Assembly: GCA_030686995.1 (NCBI GenBank)
Contig: CM060703.1
Coordinates: 6,368,597 to 6,432,596 of the forward strand
Source of the DNA: Artemisia argyi
Lineage: Eukaryota > Streptophyta > Magnoliopsida > Asterales > Asteraceae
Length of the DNA: 64,000 bases
Direction of reading: 5' to 3'
The notes under the pieces are model-generated. The model worked only from the letters and a program-made list of their open reading frames with translations, searched no databases and was not told where the DNA came from. The position numbers and the translations under genes are program-made. Positions 44,819-58,560 of the stretch are shown here, in pieces (position 1 is the stretch's first letter; each line of letters starts with the position of its first letter).

Positions 44819-45365
44819 CACCGTCAAAGAATAGTTGATTTTACATACTTTTAATCTATACTTTTTAGATGTGTGTAAAATTTTGTATTAACACTTAGTA
44901 TTGAGTAAAAATTTGTTACATTAATAAATGAGGGAAAAAATGTAAACAATCGATTTTCTATACTTATAAATATGTCAAAAAAAAATTCACACTTTTAAAT
45001 GTGGAAAAATCTAAAAAAAAATGTCTACACTTATAAGTGTGGAGATTATTTGTAACACACAAATTCTTGACACTTTCTCAAAGTATAGATATTCAAATCA
45101 TCCACACTTTCTCAAAGTGTGGAGAATTTGTGTGTTACAAATAAAAGTGTGGAGAAATTTTATAATTCTTCACACTTAAAAGTGTGAGCTTTTCTTTGGC
45201 TCAATTATAAATGTGAAAAACCTATTATTTTGCATTTTTTTCTACATTTATTATTGTAATCAATTTTTACACATCATTAAATGTTAATAAATTAATAAAA
45301 TTTTATACATTTTCAAAAAGTGTGGAAATCAAAATGTGTAGATCAACTATTTTTTTTTTGTAGTG
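44819..45365. mobile_element. CACTA-type fold-back MITE
   Basis: The right end in reverse complement reads CACTACAAAAAAAAAATAG; the left end is CACCGTCAAAGAATAG. Duplication ACT (44816-44818, 45366-45368). The arms are inverted copies over most of 250 bp each, with ACACTT(N)AAGTGTG palindromes at the centre. CACTA elements make 3-bp duplications and start CACTA. Confidence 0.75.
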
Positions 45366-45529
45366 ACTATTTTACACCGAGTAGTTTTCGAGTTACAAAC
45401 CAATCAAAACCTATAGTTCAGCACATTTGATATCCTTTCATGCCATTTCTAGTCGCCTTTTAAAATAATCATGTTTCTCGTCATTTGACTGAGAATGATT
45501 TGACGAAAGTTACTTACTGTGGGTAAATT

Positions 45530-46406
45530 CCAACGGCTAAGTAAAACCCCTTGTCAAACCCAACTCCATTTACTTCAAACAGAGTTATAGGGGCGACATC
45601 ATTAAGAATATCGTCAAATAATGGAGAATTATTTAAAACATTAATACCGTTATTCGCCCCTGTTACCTCAAAAAATGCATGTCAAATTCACAAATCGTGC
45701 GAAGCAACAACATCAAGCATTACAGTTGGGTATCTTTTATCACCCCTACCACATTGCCCATGTCATGACATCGGACAATTTTTTTCATTCCAAATGCATA
45801 CAATCAATGCTACCAAGCATTCCCGGAAAACCATGAACATAGTCTTGCATAAAGATTTTGAATGTCGTTATAGTTTGGTTTTCTTAAAAACTCCGGCATG
45901 AACAAATCAATAACGCACTTATTAGAATTATCTAGACAATCAAATGCGGTATGCTCACCCATTTGCAAATATTTATCAAATGCATCGGATGTGGTGTCGT
46001 ATGCCAATTGGCCGTATGACGGATATGCATTTCATAATAACACTCATACTCGTTCGACCCATAGCATCAGGTCCGACGCTAAAGAAATTAAAATGCTTTG
46101 GATGTGACAGTATAAGATTTAATACATTCGACTATTTCTAGAAATAGTTTTCAGCTCATACGATATCTTCTTCGGAAATAATATAATGGATACTTACAAT
46201 CTTCATTAAAATAGTCGGTCATCAAACGTATTCGGCAACCTCGCGTTCATGGTAGGTCGGGTTATGGGTCAATCGAGGTTGAGCTTCTTCTTGTTGTAAC
46301 CGTTGGTGCTACTCGTACGTGGCCATTATAAAGTAAACGTCGGTTTCGTCATCGACATCAGAAAAGTTGTTACGTTCTTCATCACTTTGATTCGAATCTA
46401 TTGTGA
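45530..46406 (-). pseudogene. degenerate PIF/Harbinger transposase
   Basis: Minus-strand broken frames match the same family as the intact copy: FDKYLQMGEHTAFDCLDNSN aligns with its FDEYLQM region, then GANNDINVLNNSPLFDD and GFYLAVGIYPQ. The last shows V where the catalytic D of the LADGIYP motif is expected. An N-terminal MTDYFNEDCKYPLYYFRRRY piece lies near 46200. Many stops. Confidence 0.7.
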
Positions 46407-46673
46407 AAGAATGATTTTTTTTTCCTTAATAAATAAAATAAAATAATAAAACTAGCTGTTTGGTTTAAAGGCGGTATTTTGATTTTTTTTCTTCCAAAAA
46501 ACTAGCCGTTAGAGGGGCTTTTTGAAAATTTGGCTGAGTTATAACCGAAGTTATTGTGGTAACTTGGGATGAAACGGAGTTGGGTTGTTGCTTCAGGCGG
46601 TGTCTTACACGCCTCAATGCGAAGCTACGTAGGCATAATGCGGAGGTCTGCGTTATAACATCGTGGCCTCTTA

Positions 46674-48615
<1,942 letters not shown>

Positions 48616-49227
48616 TTATAACTTATAAGATACTCTTTGTGGTCCATTACAAATATTACCATGTTCCAGTAGTAATAAAATAAAAAGACTTTTTATTACT
48701 AGTATCAAATTATCTTTTGTTATGTGTCAGTCTTACTTTCTTTTGTTATCAACTTATCATTTCAAATCTTTGCTGCAAAACCGCTTGCAAGATAAGATTG
48801 GAAGAGAAAATCCATGCATCATCTTCGGCTAATTTTATTCGTACGGTAAAATTTGCTATTTACACAATTAGTATAAAGTCGTCAGACTGACCTATTATTT
48901 AATGGTTAGATTTTATGCCAAATGTGCCCAAAGATTAACTTTAAAGTCGCACGTTGCAGCGACGTATAAAAATATGCAAAAATCTAACTTTTTATATTGA
49001 AGTCTAAATATAAAAGCACACGTTGATTGTGTTCGAAGGCAATTTTTAAAAGGGGTCATATATACCTAACTTAAATCTCATAATTTCATATTTTCTTAAT
49101 ATATGATTTAAAAGCATTGTACATGTGTAATAAAAATTTGTGTTTTTGGTAAATATGAAATTTTGATATTAAGATTGGGTAAATATGAAATTATCCTTTA
49201 AAAATATATGTCACTTATAACTTATTA

Positions 49228-49293
<66 letters not shown>

Positions 49294-49423
49294 AAAGTAA
49301 ATAATAAGAGGGTGAAAACTGAAAGTTTTGAAAACAATTACTAAATTGTTTTCGGTAAATATGAAATTTTGATATTAAGATTGGGTAAATATGAAATTAC
49401 TCTTTAAAAATATATGTTACTTA
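48616..49423. other. spacer with TA tract and internal direct repeat
   Basis: The word block gtaaatatgaaattttgat, attaagattgggtaaat occurs at about 49148-49200 and again at 49352-49400. (TA)n at 49231-49287. No gene recognised. Confidence 0.45.
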
Positions 49424-49880
49424 AGGCATCAACTATATTTGTTTCATCAAAATGTCTAAACTTTATTTAAAGCTTTATCTTTTATTTTAACTATAGTGAT
49501 CATTTGTTTCATGTACATGTGGCATGAAAAAGTTCAAGTTCTTGAACCTATTCATAATTTAATGCATGTTTTATTATCAATCATTTCAAGACTTTTTAAA
49601 AGGTTTATGCATAGTGAACATAGGTTTATAACTTTAAAAGGTTTATAAATTAATGATTATAGACCTATACAGTGACGGAACCAGGGGGTGTCCCGGGACA
49701 CCCATGAATTTTTGTTGCGTAGTGTTAATTTTGTTAAAAAAACCTTAATTTTTCTTAAATGCACCTGGTCCCTAAAACTTGTGTTTGTAGTATTATTTAG
49801 TTTATTCTAAGTGCACCTGGTCATTTTGTATCCTTGTTCCGCCCCTGGACCTATATAAAGGTTCACCATTGTGGATGCTC
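49424..49880. mobile_element. Tourist-like (Harbinger-type) MITE carrying a nested hAT MITE
   Basis: AGGCATCAACTATATTTG...CATTGTGGATGCTC with TTA on both sides (49421-49423, 49881-49883). The neighbouring direct repeat has the unfilled site cacttataactt at 49213-49224. Confidence 0.7.
49670..49847. mobile_element. hAT-like MITE, CAGTGACGG...CCGCCCCTG
   Basis: 178 bp, perfect 8-bp duplication GACCTATA (49662-49669, 49848-49855). Ends CAGTGACGGAACCAGGGG and inverted CAGGGGCGGAACAAGG. Nested in the Tourist-like MITE. A diverged relative is at about 52920-53135. Confidence 0.85.
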
Positions 49881-49998
49881 TTATAACTTATTAAGATAAT
49901 ATTAGAAATATTTTTTGTTGATAGTAAATAATTAGAGGGTAAAAAGTGAAAGTTTTGAAAACAATTACCAAATTTTACAACTTTTACAATATATTTTA

Positions 49999-50217
49999 GA
50001 GTAATTTGCATAAATCGTCCTTAAAGTTCAGCTAAATTGCATGTTTCGTCCCAAATGTTACAAAAGTGATCGGCCTTGTGAGGAAGATACTTGCACCAAA
50101 GGTTTCCCCTCCAGGGCGATCTTTGCATTAAGCAGGGACGATTCTTGCACTTTTGTAGTGTTTACGACGAAACATGCAATTTGACCAAAGTTTAGAGATG
50201 ATTTATGCAATTTTCTC
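49999..50217. mobile_element. MULE MITE, GAGTAATTTGCATAAATC termini
   Basis: 219 bp, inverted ends over about 50 bp including TTGCATGTTTCGTC, flanked by TATATTTTA (49990-49998) and TATATTCTA (50218-50226), an 8-of-9 match. Confidence 0.75.
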
Positions 50218-50226
50218 TATATTCTA

Positions 50227-51013
50227 TATATAAAATCAAGATTATTATGATCTTAGACTCCCTTTTAACGTAATTTCAATACCTTTTCATTGAATTTTTT
50301 TTCAAAAGATAAATATGTAATCTTGTTTACAAATGAGTTAAATAAGGATAATGGTTCTAAACTTCTAATACTTTTGTAATTTGCAATTGCAAAGAATTAA
50401 GGGACAAAAATTACAAGTAGAAAAAGTTATCATGTGATCCCTAGTATAAGGGGTAGTATGAAATTACAAAACTACAATTACGGAGTAATTAGTATGACTT
50501 TTTCTTAAACAAACCCCCTCGGATTTTACATCATCTTTCAACATTTGAAAGTTTAAAATAATCGTTACTTTTCTAGTTCAAAAGAATCTTTACTTTCTTG
50601 CTTTTCTTTCCTATATCAATGCATGTAACGGAGTACTATATAATAATGTCTAATGGTCTATTAATATACTTGCATGTTACAGAGTATGATTAGTCATAGT
50701 AGAATTTTGTTCTCATTGGTTGCTCACATATTATCAACATATTAATTTATTCATATCATCGAGTAATTTCATCATTTTAGCTAGGGGTGCGAACAAGCTC
50801 GAGCCTATCGGCTCGAGCTCGTTCAGGCTTTTAATGAACGACTTCGCTTGTTTTCAACATTAATTTTAGCCATAGGAAAAACTTATGTATCACGCAACAT
50901 CTCCTTTTAGGCTTTTATGTGAAAGATAAATATAACACTGTAATTGGACAATGAATAAAAACTGTTGTAGAAAAAAAAGAGGAAAAAAAAATAAGAAAAG
51001 AAAAAAACACTAA
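50227..51013. other. spacer, no gene seen
   Basis: A short GGCTCGAGCTCG fragment at about 50787-50850, beginning taggggtgcgaacaagctcg, is a truncated relative of the element at 7526. Confidence 0.4.
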
Positions 51014-51264
51014 GGCCCCGTTTGGTTCGCGGAATCCTCAGGATTCTGATGGAATTGGAATCTTATTTCATTCCATAACGTGTTTGGTTGGAATATTCAA
51101 CAAATTCAGAATCTAAATTTCATTCCTTAATATGTTTGGTTGGCAAATGGAATGGAATGAAAATCCTTCAAAATCCCATATGTGTGGAATTCAGCATTCC
51201 ATAGCAAGGTAAGGAGGAATGTTTACAATTCCATGAAATTCAGTTAAATTTATCATCAAAAATC

Positions 51265-51322
<58 letters not shown>

Positions 51323-51581
51323 AATAGTACATTTAATAAATAATATTCAGTTTATCAATTTTAAACTAAAATAAAATTTTAAGTATTTTGATATAATATA
51401 TTTCTTCCTGTTTTATTTTTTTTTCAACCAAATACGCGTAGTTTTTGCAAATTCCATTTCTTTCAACTTCCAAATCTTACGGATTCCAATTCACTTACAT
51501 TACAATTCCTTCAAATTCAAATTCCAATTCCATAGACAAATGCCAATTCCGCCTAAAACATTCTGCGAACCAAACGGACCC
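51014..51581. mobile_element. Tourist-like MITE, GGCCCCGTTTGG termini
   Basis: GGCCCCGTTTGGTTCGCGGAAT and, inverted, GGGTCCGTTTGGTTCGCAGAAT, with TAA duplication (51011-51013, 51582-51584). 568 bp. Contains an (ATT)n run at about 51268-51320. Confidence 0.75.
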
Positions 51582-52560
51582 TAAGGTTAATTCTATATAA
51601 TAGAAACGAACTTTCTATTTTCTACAAAGTTAGGTAACATGGTAATTTTATTATCAAGTTAGGTATTTAAACATGTTGTTTTGTGTAAGAGGGTGTTTGT
51701 TTAAGCTTATATATTTTTTTTAAAACGGCGATGATTCATTAAGCTAGCAAGAAGCTAGAACAAAACAAAATTACAACATAGAAGTAAGAAGAGTTGGGTT
51801 TTGAAGCCAACCTACCCAACTAAAGTTTGTAGATCCATACCTACTATTAATCCAAGTAAAAGATTTTGTTACAAAATTATCAAAAAACACCCTTTTTCTA
51901 GGACTCGCCACTCCAAAAACACAATCGTTTCTATGCGCCCAAACATGTCACCATAAAGAAAAGAACAAGGCTTGAAAATTTTCTTTTTGCATCCTCTTCA
52001 TCCGGATATTGGATAACCAATCCGACCATTGACTATACGAATTTAATCTTGGAACATCAAAACCCGAGGATAGCAAAAGCACTTAAAACCGACAGGAAAA
52101 ATCAAAACCCGAATTGGTTGGGTCCGGTTTGGAGGCGGGTTGGCGAGATCAAATTTGCTTTATAATTAGTAAAGACTAGAGAGAAAACTTGAAGTGCTAA
52201 AAATAAAAAAAAAATTAAAGTTTCACTTAAAATGTTTAAGGTATAGTGGGTTATATAAATCCATGGTTACATTATTAGCCCCCACTAGGGTTTTTCATAA
52301 TCTATATTACATGTAAAGAAGGAAGACACTTTCCTTTTTCATTAAATGCACAAAACTTAATTTTTAGTATTATATGTTATAAAGCTTATTGTATAAATAT
52401 TTACTTTACTCTTAAACTTAATCTATATCTATACTACATTATAAATGATTTGAGACTTCTTATAAAAGGAAGTCTTAAATTTTTAAGACAAAAAGATTAC
52501 TATCAAAGGAAATTAGAAAATTAATGTAAAATTTAAAAATTTATGTCTCATTTTAATAAT
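51582..52560. other. spacer, no gene seen
   Basis: A minus-strand LINE-like piece may lie near 51720-52060 (aagaaaagaacaaggcttg, ccgaccattgac), but I could not read a convincing domain. Confidence 0.3.
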
Positions 52561-52610
52561 ATATTACCCCCCCCCCCCCCCCCCCCCCCGATAATGATAT
52601 TTTAATAGAA

Positions 52611-52677
<67 letters not shown>

Positions 52678-52708
52678 CCCCGATAATGATATTTTAATAG
52701 AATTATTA

Positions 52709-52789
<81 letters not shown>

Positions 52790-52790
52790 A
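52561..52790. repeat. poly(C), TA and CA microsatellites with a duplicated 35-bp spacer
   Basis: About 24 C, then gataatgatattttaatag with attattaatata, a (TA)n tract, CCCCCC, the same spacer again, then TA, CA and TA runs. Confidence 0.75.
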
Positions 52791-52917
52791 ACCTCATTAA
52801 ACTTATAACCACCAATTTAATACTAAAAATTAAAAAATAAAAGTGTTAACTATTTACACAATTAATAAATTAGACATTCTATTTTTGAAAACCATATATA
52901 TCTAGTACATTATAAAA

Positions 52918-52959
52918 AAGGACGAAACCAGGAGGTTCCCGCGGGTGCCAAGGAACCCA

Positions 52960-53004
<45 letters not shown>

Positions 53005-53135
53005 ATATAGTGTTAATTTTTGAAAAAAACATCGAATTTTCTTAAATACACCCGGTCCAGTGAAATGTGCTTCTAATATTACGGTTCAAAATTTTGTGTT
53101 CACCCGGTCATGTTTGACCCTAGTTCCGTTTATAA
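52918..53135. mobile_element. decayed relative of the CAGTGACGG hAT MITE
   Basis: Shares gacgaaaccaggaggt, tgttaattttt, cacccggtc and ccctagttccg in order with 49670-49847. A T run of about 41 nt has expanded inside it. Confidence 0.55.
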
Positions 53136-53479
53136 AGTATTTGTGACAAGCTAAAAAAGAAAAGTTTAAAATGAAAAACATTTGTTTGCCACAAAAATAG
53201 TTATCTGGCACCTGTCGCCGCATTACCCAGGTACCATTCTAATTTTATGTAATACATGTTATAAAGCATTATGTACAATTAACTTTTGCATAATTATATA
53301 CATAAATTAACTGATTAATAAATATAATTAATGCAGTTATTAAAACACTTTTACATAAGAAAATATAAATTATCAAGCATATTGTACAACTAACATGAAC
53401 ACAATTCCTGCATTAAATCTTAGTAGAATACTTAAAACTTAAAATTAAATAATACAAATAATAAAGTATGTTATACAAA

Positions 53480-54192
53480 GGGCAAATGATATTAAAATGT
53501 ATTATACTTGCCACAAATTCATTGAATGGGTAGTGAACTAAAAAATTTGACTTTTGGCACCATTAACTTGTCTTTTTTTTCTTTTTGTGGGTATTTTTAC
53601 CTTGTATAGCCGGTGGGGCTCCACGTGTACAGGTAGGTTGCCACCCAGAAGAAGAAATTGTGGCAAGTTTAATACCTTTTTTAAGAATTTGCCCTACCGG
53701 TAAATCCTTAGTTTATATATCCCAAGTGTTTTGGTCACCGGAACACCACTGCCACCAACATGAACACACTACCACCATTTCTTTGATCTCTATCACCACT
53801 CGTAACTCAACCACAGGTACACACCCACCACCGAAAACATCTCTCTCTCTCTCTCTCTCTATGAACTTTGGAGGGTATTGGAGTTTAATAACGAATAAAA
53901 ACTAATAAAAATGTAATAAATAATGGTATGGTATTATGTTGGTGTCGAGAGGAATGATTCGGTATGTATGCGAAATGTGGGATGTTTCGGGTTGCAATTA
54001 AGGTGTTTGATGAAATGCCTGAGAGATGTGGGGTGTTGGAATACGGTTATTTCGAGTTATTTACATGATGGGAAGTAAATAACGCCGGCTGTTGTGGCAG
54101 TGGTGGTGGTTTCAGGTTGAAATAACGGCGGCTGTTGTGATGGTGGTGGTGGTTTCCGGTAGAAATAACAGTGGCGAATGGTGGAGATGTTT

Positions 54193-54243
<51 letters not shown>

Positions 54244-54552
54244 ATGGTTTGTGTGATGATGAAGGAGGGAGAGAGAGGAAGGAGAAGGTGGGTGGTGGGT
54301 TGAGGTGGCCGGAGCGGCAGTGGTGGTCGGAGTGGGTGGTAATGGGTAGTGCAAATTATTAAAAAAAGTATTATACTTGCCAACTTTTCATTTTTTGGGT
54401 GGTGGTGCAACCTGCTACCGGTTGAGCAAGTCACATAATACCCACAAAAAGAAAAAAAAGACAAGTTAATAGTGCCAAAAGTCAAATTTTTTAGTTCACT
54501 ACCTATTCGATGAATTTGTGGCAAGTATAATACATTTTAATATCATTTGCCC
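53480..54552. mobile_element. Pack-MULE-like element with captured PPR fragment
   Basis: GGGCAAATG...CATTTGCCC ends, inverted arms of about 220 bp (shared words ttatacttgcca, tagtgaactaaaaaattt, gacttttggca), and the perfect 9-bp duplication TTATACAAA (53471-53479, 54553-54561). The 600-bp interior is unrelated to the arms and includes a CT repeat, a PPR-type fragment and a poly(T) tract. No transposase. Confidence 0.82.
53958..54075 (+). pseudogene. pentatricopeptide repeat gene fragment
   Basis: Plus strand encodes MYAKCGMFRVAIKVFDEMPE and RC, then after a one-base shift WNTVISSYLHDGK. MYAKCG, A..VFDEMPER and WNT.IS.Y are the signature of plant PLS-class PPR proteins, which bind organellar RNA. 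Too short and shifted to be functional. It sits inside a Mutator-like element. Confidence 0.7.
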
Positions 54553-54561
54553 TTATACAAA

Positions 54562-56866
54562 TTATTCAACCACAAAAACAACAATTTAAGAATTACAAAT
54601 AATAAAGTTAAAATAACAAAATATGTTTCTCTATACTTTATTCTATTACACATATTTCCAATCCAACCCCATTTTGTTTAGTGTTAATGTCATATATCCC
54701 TAATTAAAACTCTTTGATGTTATATTTGTCTAATCAAAACTCGTAATCCCATATATACCCGACTTAATCATAAAGTTTGTCATATCTATCCATTTTACCA
54801 ATTTATTTATTTTAATCATTTTAATAATCCTAATAGTAATATATTTAAAATGTATAGACTATTTTACCCTTACTTACGCTTGTGAACATCATCAAACCAA
54901 GTTTTCCGATTTAAATCTCAAACAATTGCAAAAGAAACAGTGAACCCAAATGAGAATTGTCACAAACAAAAAACGTGTGCTTTCTAGCTGTTAATCTTTG
55001 CTGTAGGTTTTTCCTTAATTGGCTGCTTATGGATTATGAGAGTGTGTTGCTTTCTTCCTCTAGAGTTTATCTTTTGTTTATAAGGGTGTGATAGCACGTA
55101 TTTTTTCGTATGGTTCCATTACATGTCTATGATTTAAGCAGTCACTAAAAGTTTGTTGCAACGAGATTCTTAATCCAATATAAGTTGCATTATTAGGAAA
55201 TAACAACAATATATATGAGAGAGACAAATAATTGTTACATGCTGCAATTGTTTGACAACGATGTGCTATAAGTTTTATTCACATTATAGCTTGACTAGTA
55301 CTCCATAATTTACTGATTGTCCTCAGTGAGTATCATGTATTTACTTCATAGTTTTTTTCCCTTCAACATTACAACTATATTTTTATTTCGATATTACAGT
55401 CTGTTTGGTTATATGACTTATATCCTACTTTTTTCTTCATATTTGTTCAACTTTATGCTATCATGGTTCTCTTTAGTGATGACTTCAGAAGATTGTTTGG
55501 AAAGTTGATGGGTTCCTGCTTGAAGAAGCAGGTTTTAAACCTTTTACTTGAAACTTTCTAGTGGCTAGCGGCCCAATAATAGAAGTATAGAGTATAGACT
55601 CATGTTGCAATTTTAGGTTTGCACAAATCATGAAACAATTTTAGGTTGAAGGGCTCTATATGGTTTGCAGTTTTGCACTATTGACATCATTAAGGAACCA
55701 AATTCGTACAAGTTTTAAAGCTTTGGTATGCATTAGCCTTATTATGAATTTCACGAAACGACTTGAGAGCATAGAAAGATTTATATGAAGGGTACAATGA
55801 GTAGTGATTATATAAAGATGTATTTATATAAAGCTTTGGTATGCGTAGAAAAATGTCTAGAGGGGTATGATCTTAAGTTCTCAAGTAGTGATTATATAAA
55901 GATGTATTTATATGAAGGGTACAATGAGTATTTAATAATGTTAATTGATGTTTAATTGATTTAATAATAAAATAGATATATATGGGTTTTGGTTAGACAA
56001 ATACGGAGTATTACATTAAAAGTTTTTAATAGTGGATATATGTAATTAAACTTTTGTTTAAAATTACATGTATATAAACATGGTTCAATTCGGGTAACCG
56101 ATGATATTTAAATTAAAAACCAAACTTGAACCGCGATAAGAGGGTTTATCCGATTTATGGTTTTTTGGATTCTATTTATTAGTTATTGTTTTTGGAGGTT
56201 TCGGATTGAGTGGGTCGGCTTAGTTTGCCGGTTTCGTAATTTTTGTTGATATTTTGGATGACTAAAGAATATTTAGTATCACGATTTTATAATGAAAAAT
56301 ATTGTCATTAGTTAAAAAGTTAAAATACGTTAAAAAAATTTTGATATCCGTAAATATATTACCATGAAAAACATAGTAAATTAAAATACGTGATTAACCA
56401 AAAAAATTTAATTTAGAATATCCGCCGTCGTATCGCGTAAGTATCTTGCTAGTGTTAAGGTCCCTAAACTAGATTACTAGAAATATACTGTATTTCATAT
56501 CAGCCCAACTTGGAGACCAAGGAAAGTGCTCTTGCACTTCTCTTACCATAAACTGGCCACCATGCCACGTGTCGGTATGAGAGGCTCAAGGATTGTACAG
56601 TGAGTGGTTAGTGTTGCATAGCTCACGTGCACTTTTGAATTCATTTAAGCGAGTGGGAGGGACGTGCCATCAAAACAGAAAAACAATACGGAGTAGCAAT
56701 TTACTCCTTTAAAACATAGGCCATAATATATTTGCTGGACGTTGGGGATTAGAAGGGATGGCAATATTGTTTTGGTTTGGATAGCGGGAAATAGCAACAT
56801 ATAAAGGCCTCGGTTGGGCCCATTTTTTCTTGAGTAACTAAGAAGACGAAGGATGGAACATATTTA
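54562..56866. other. long spacer, no gene seen
   Basis: AT-rich. A short direct repeat (gtagtgattatataaagatg at about 55800 and 55888). Words of the type caattcgggtaaccga / ggtttcggattgagtggg at 56085-56220 suggest another short-motif element. Nothing coding recognised. Confidence 0.4.
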
Positions 56867-57092
56867 GACTATGTTTGGCAAAAGTAGCAGTAGCAGTGAG
56901 CTGTGAGCAGTAGCTGTGAGCAGTAGCCAAAAAAGCTCACAGCTTCATAAAGAAGCATTGAAAAATGAGCTTTCCTAAAAAATAGCAAAGCTCACAGCTC
57001 TCATGCCAAATGAACACTATAAATCAAAAAGCTCATTGTTCACCTCTCATTGCCCAAAAAAAGCTCCAAAAAGCTTTGTGCCAAACATAGCC
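56867..57092. mobile_element. Tourist-like MITE, ACTATGTTTGGCA termini
   Basis: GACTATGTTTGGCA...TGCCAAACATAGCC with TTA on both sides (56864-56866, 57093-57095). 226 bp; interior has gagctgtgagcagtagc-type repeats. Confidence 0.7.
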
Positions 57093-57103
57093 TTAAGATC
57101 TTA

Positions 57104-57348
57104 GGGTCCGTTTGGTTCAAAGTGGAGAAAGGTAAAGGTAAAGGGAAAGAGAAAGGGAATGCAAAGGATTGAGTGTGGTGGGTAATCAATACCTTACCCC
57201 TCAATTTATTCTATAATGTTGATTACCCACTACGGTGTAATCAATACCTTTGCACACCCCTAACCAAGCACCTAATTTGAGTGAGGTGGACCTTTTTGAA
57301 TTCTTTACCCATTCCTCACCCTCTTTAACCCCCTTACCAAACACCCCC
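57104..57348. mobile_element. Tourist-like MITE, GGGTCCGTTTGG termini
   Basis: GGGTCCGTTTGGTTC...ACCAAACACCCCC with TTA on both sides (57101-57103, 57349-57351). 245 bp. Inserted 11 bp from the preceding MITE. Confidence 0.7.
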
Positions 57349-57379
57349 TTAGTCATCGTTATAGAAAAAACCGTGTTGT

Positions 57380-57847
57380 GCACGGCAAATTCTCATTTCT
57401 TTTAGACAACTTAATCAGTTAATTGTATTCACTTGAGATCTTAGCCAGAAACATGAGACAATATGGAAAAATCGATACAATCATACAAATCACATGTGAT
57501 TTTTTTAGACGTACTGAAAAAAATAAATGAAAAAAAAAATCGTCGAAAGTATATTGAAATGTCCGCCTACTGAAAGATAAAAAAAATACTAGTCACGACG
57601 GTTTTTATTAGTTTTAATTTTTTTCACTGACGATTTACTATTTTGCAAGATATTTTATTTTTAAAAAAGAGGCGGAAAGTTTATTTATTTATTTATTTTT
57701 TTAGTGAAAAAATACGTGTTTAAGATTGGTTCATTTGATATTTAGATCATTTTTGTTATACATTGACCTCAACTTTATGAAACAATTGTATGTATACGGT
57801 TGTCTGGATTTTTTTTTTTTAATCAACAAAACATAGTATTTTGTTTA
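57380..57847. other. relic of the 5970-type fold-back element
   Basis: Words cgtcgaaagtatat, gacgatttac, gcaagatatttta and gcggaaagtttattt occur in the same order as in the right arm of 5970-6523. Diverged; ends not visible. Confidence 0.45.
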
Positions 57848-58560
57848 CTAGTTATAAGTCTCGTGCACGCACGGCGTTTACATATAAATCAAATTTATTT
57901 TAAAATTTTGGTTTACTATATGAACATTTAAAAATTTACCCATGAAAATTGTGATATAAGTACAACTAATAAATATGCATGAGTTTGTCATTATGTATTA
58001 ATATCTATTACGTAATATTTTGTACAAAATTTTATTGGATGGAAGATTTAACTTTGTTTAACTAAAATAGATGTTGAGATTGAGGTTGGGGTTGATGTTG
58101 TTGTTTAACTTTAACTATTGATATCATGCTGTACAAAATGTGCAAGTTTAGTAACACCTAATGAACGTTGATGAAGTTAAAATATACTCCGTAAAGTTTT
58201 TTAAAATGTTTTTCCGGATATCCGTATATGAACTTTAAATAATAATTACATGAGTCGTTGTTATAAGTACAATCGCGTATATTTGATATCATGTTGTACA
58301 AAATGTGCGAGTTTAGTAGCACGAGCATTGTCGTTGTTAAAAGTTAAAATATATCCGTATATAAACTTTTATTTAGCTGATATAGATGTTGATGTTGATC
58401 TTGTAGTTTAACTTTTAACAATTGGTATCATGTTGTACGAAATGTGCGAGCTTAATAGCACATAATGAGCTGATGTTATAGATGTTGATGTTGTAGTTTA
58501 ACTTTTAACAATTGTTGATGTTGATGTTATATATTTGTTCAGATTGTATTATATTATAAC
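57848..58560 (-). mobile_element. Helitron 3' end and repeated body, minus strand
   Basis: Read on the minus strand the sequence ends GCCGTGCGTGCACGAGAC, TTATAACTAG, then T: a GC-rich near-hairpin and CTAG/T as in the other Helitrons here. The body to about 58520 repeats gttgatgttgta, gtttaacttttaacaattg and catgttgtac(a/g)aaatgtgcgag three or four times. The 5' end was not identified, so the right border is a guess. Confidence 0.45.

Noticed and set aside
56400..56460. Possible Helitron end (cgcgtaagtatcttgctagtg)
   Set aside because: CTAG/T is present but the preceding GC-rich stretch forms no clear hairpin and no matching 5' end was seen.
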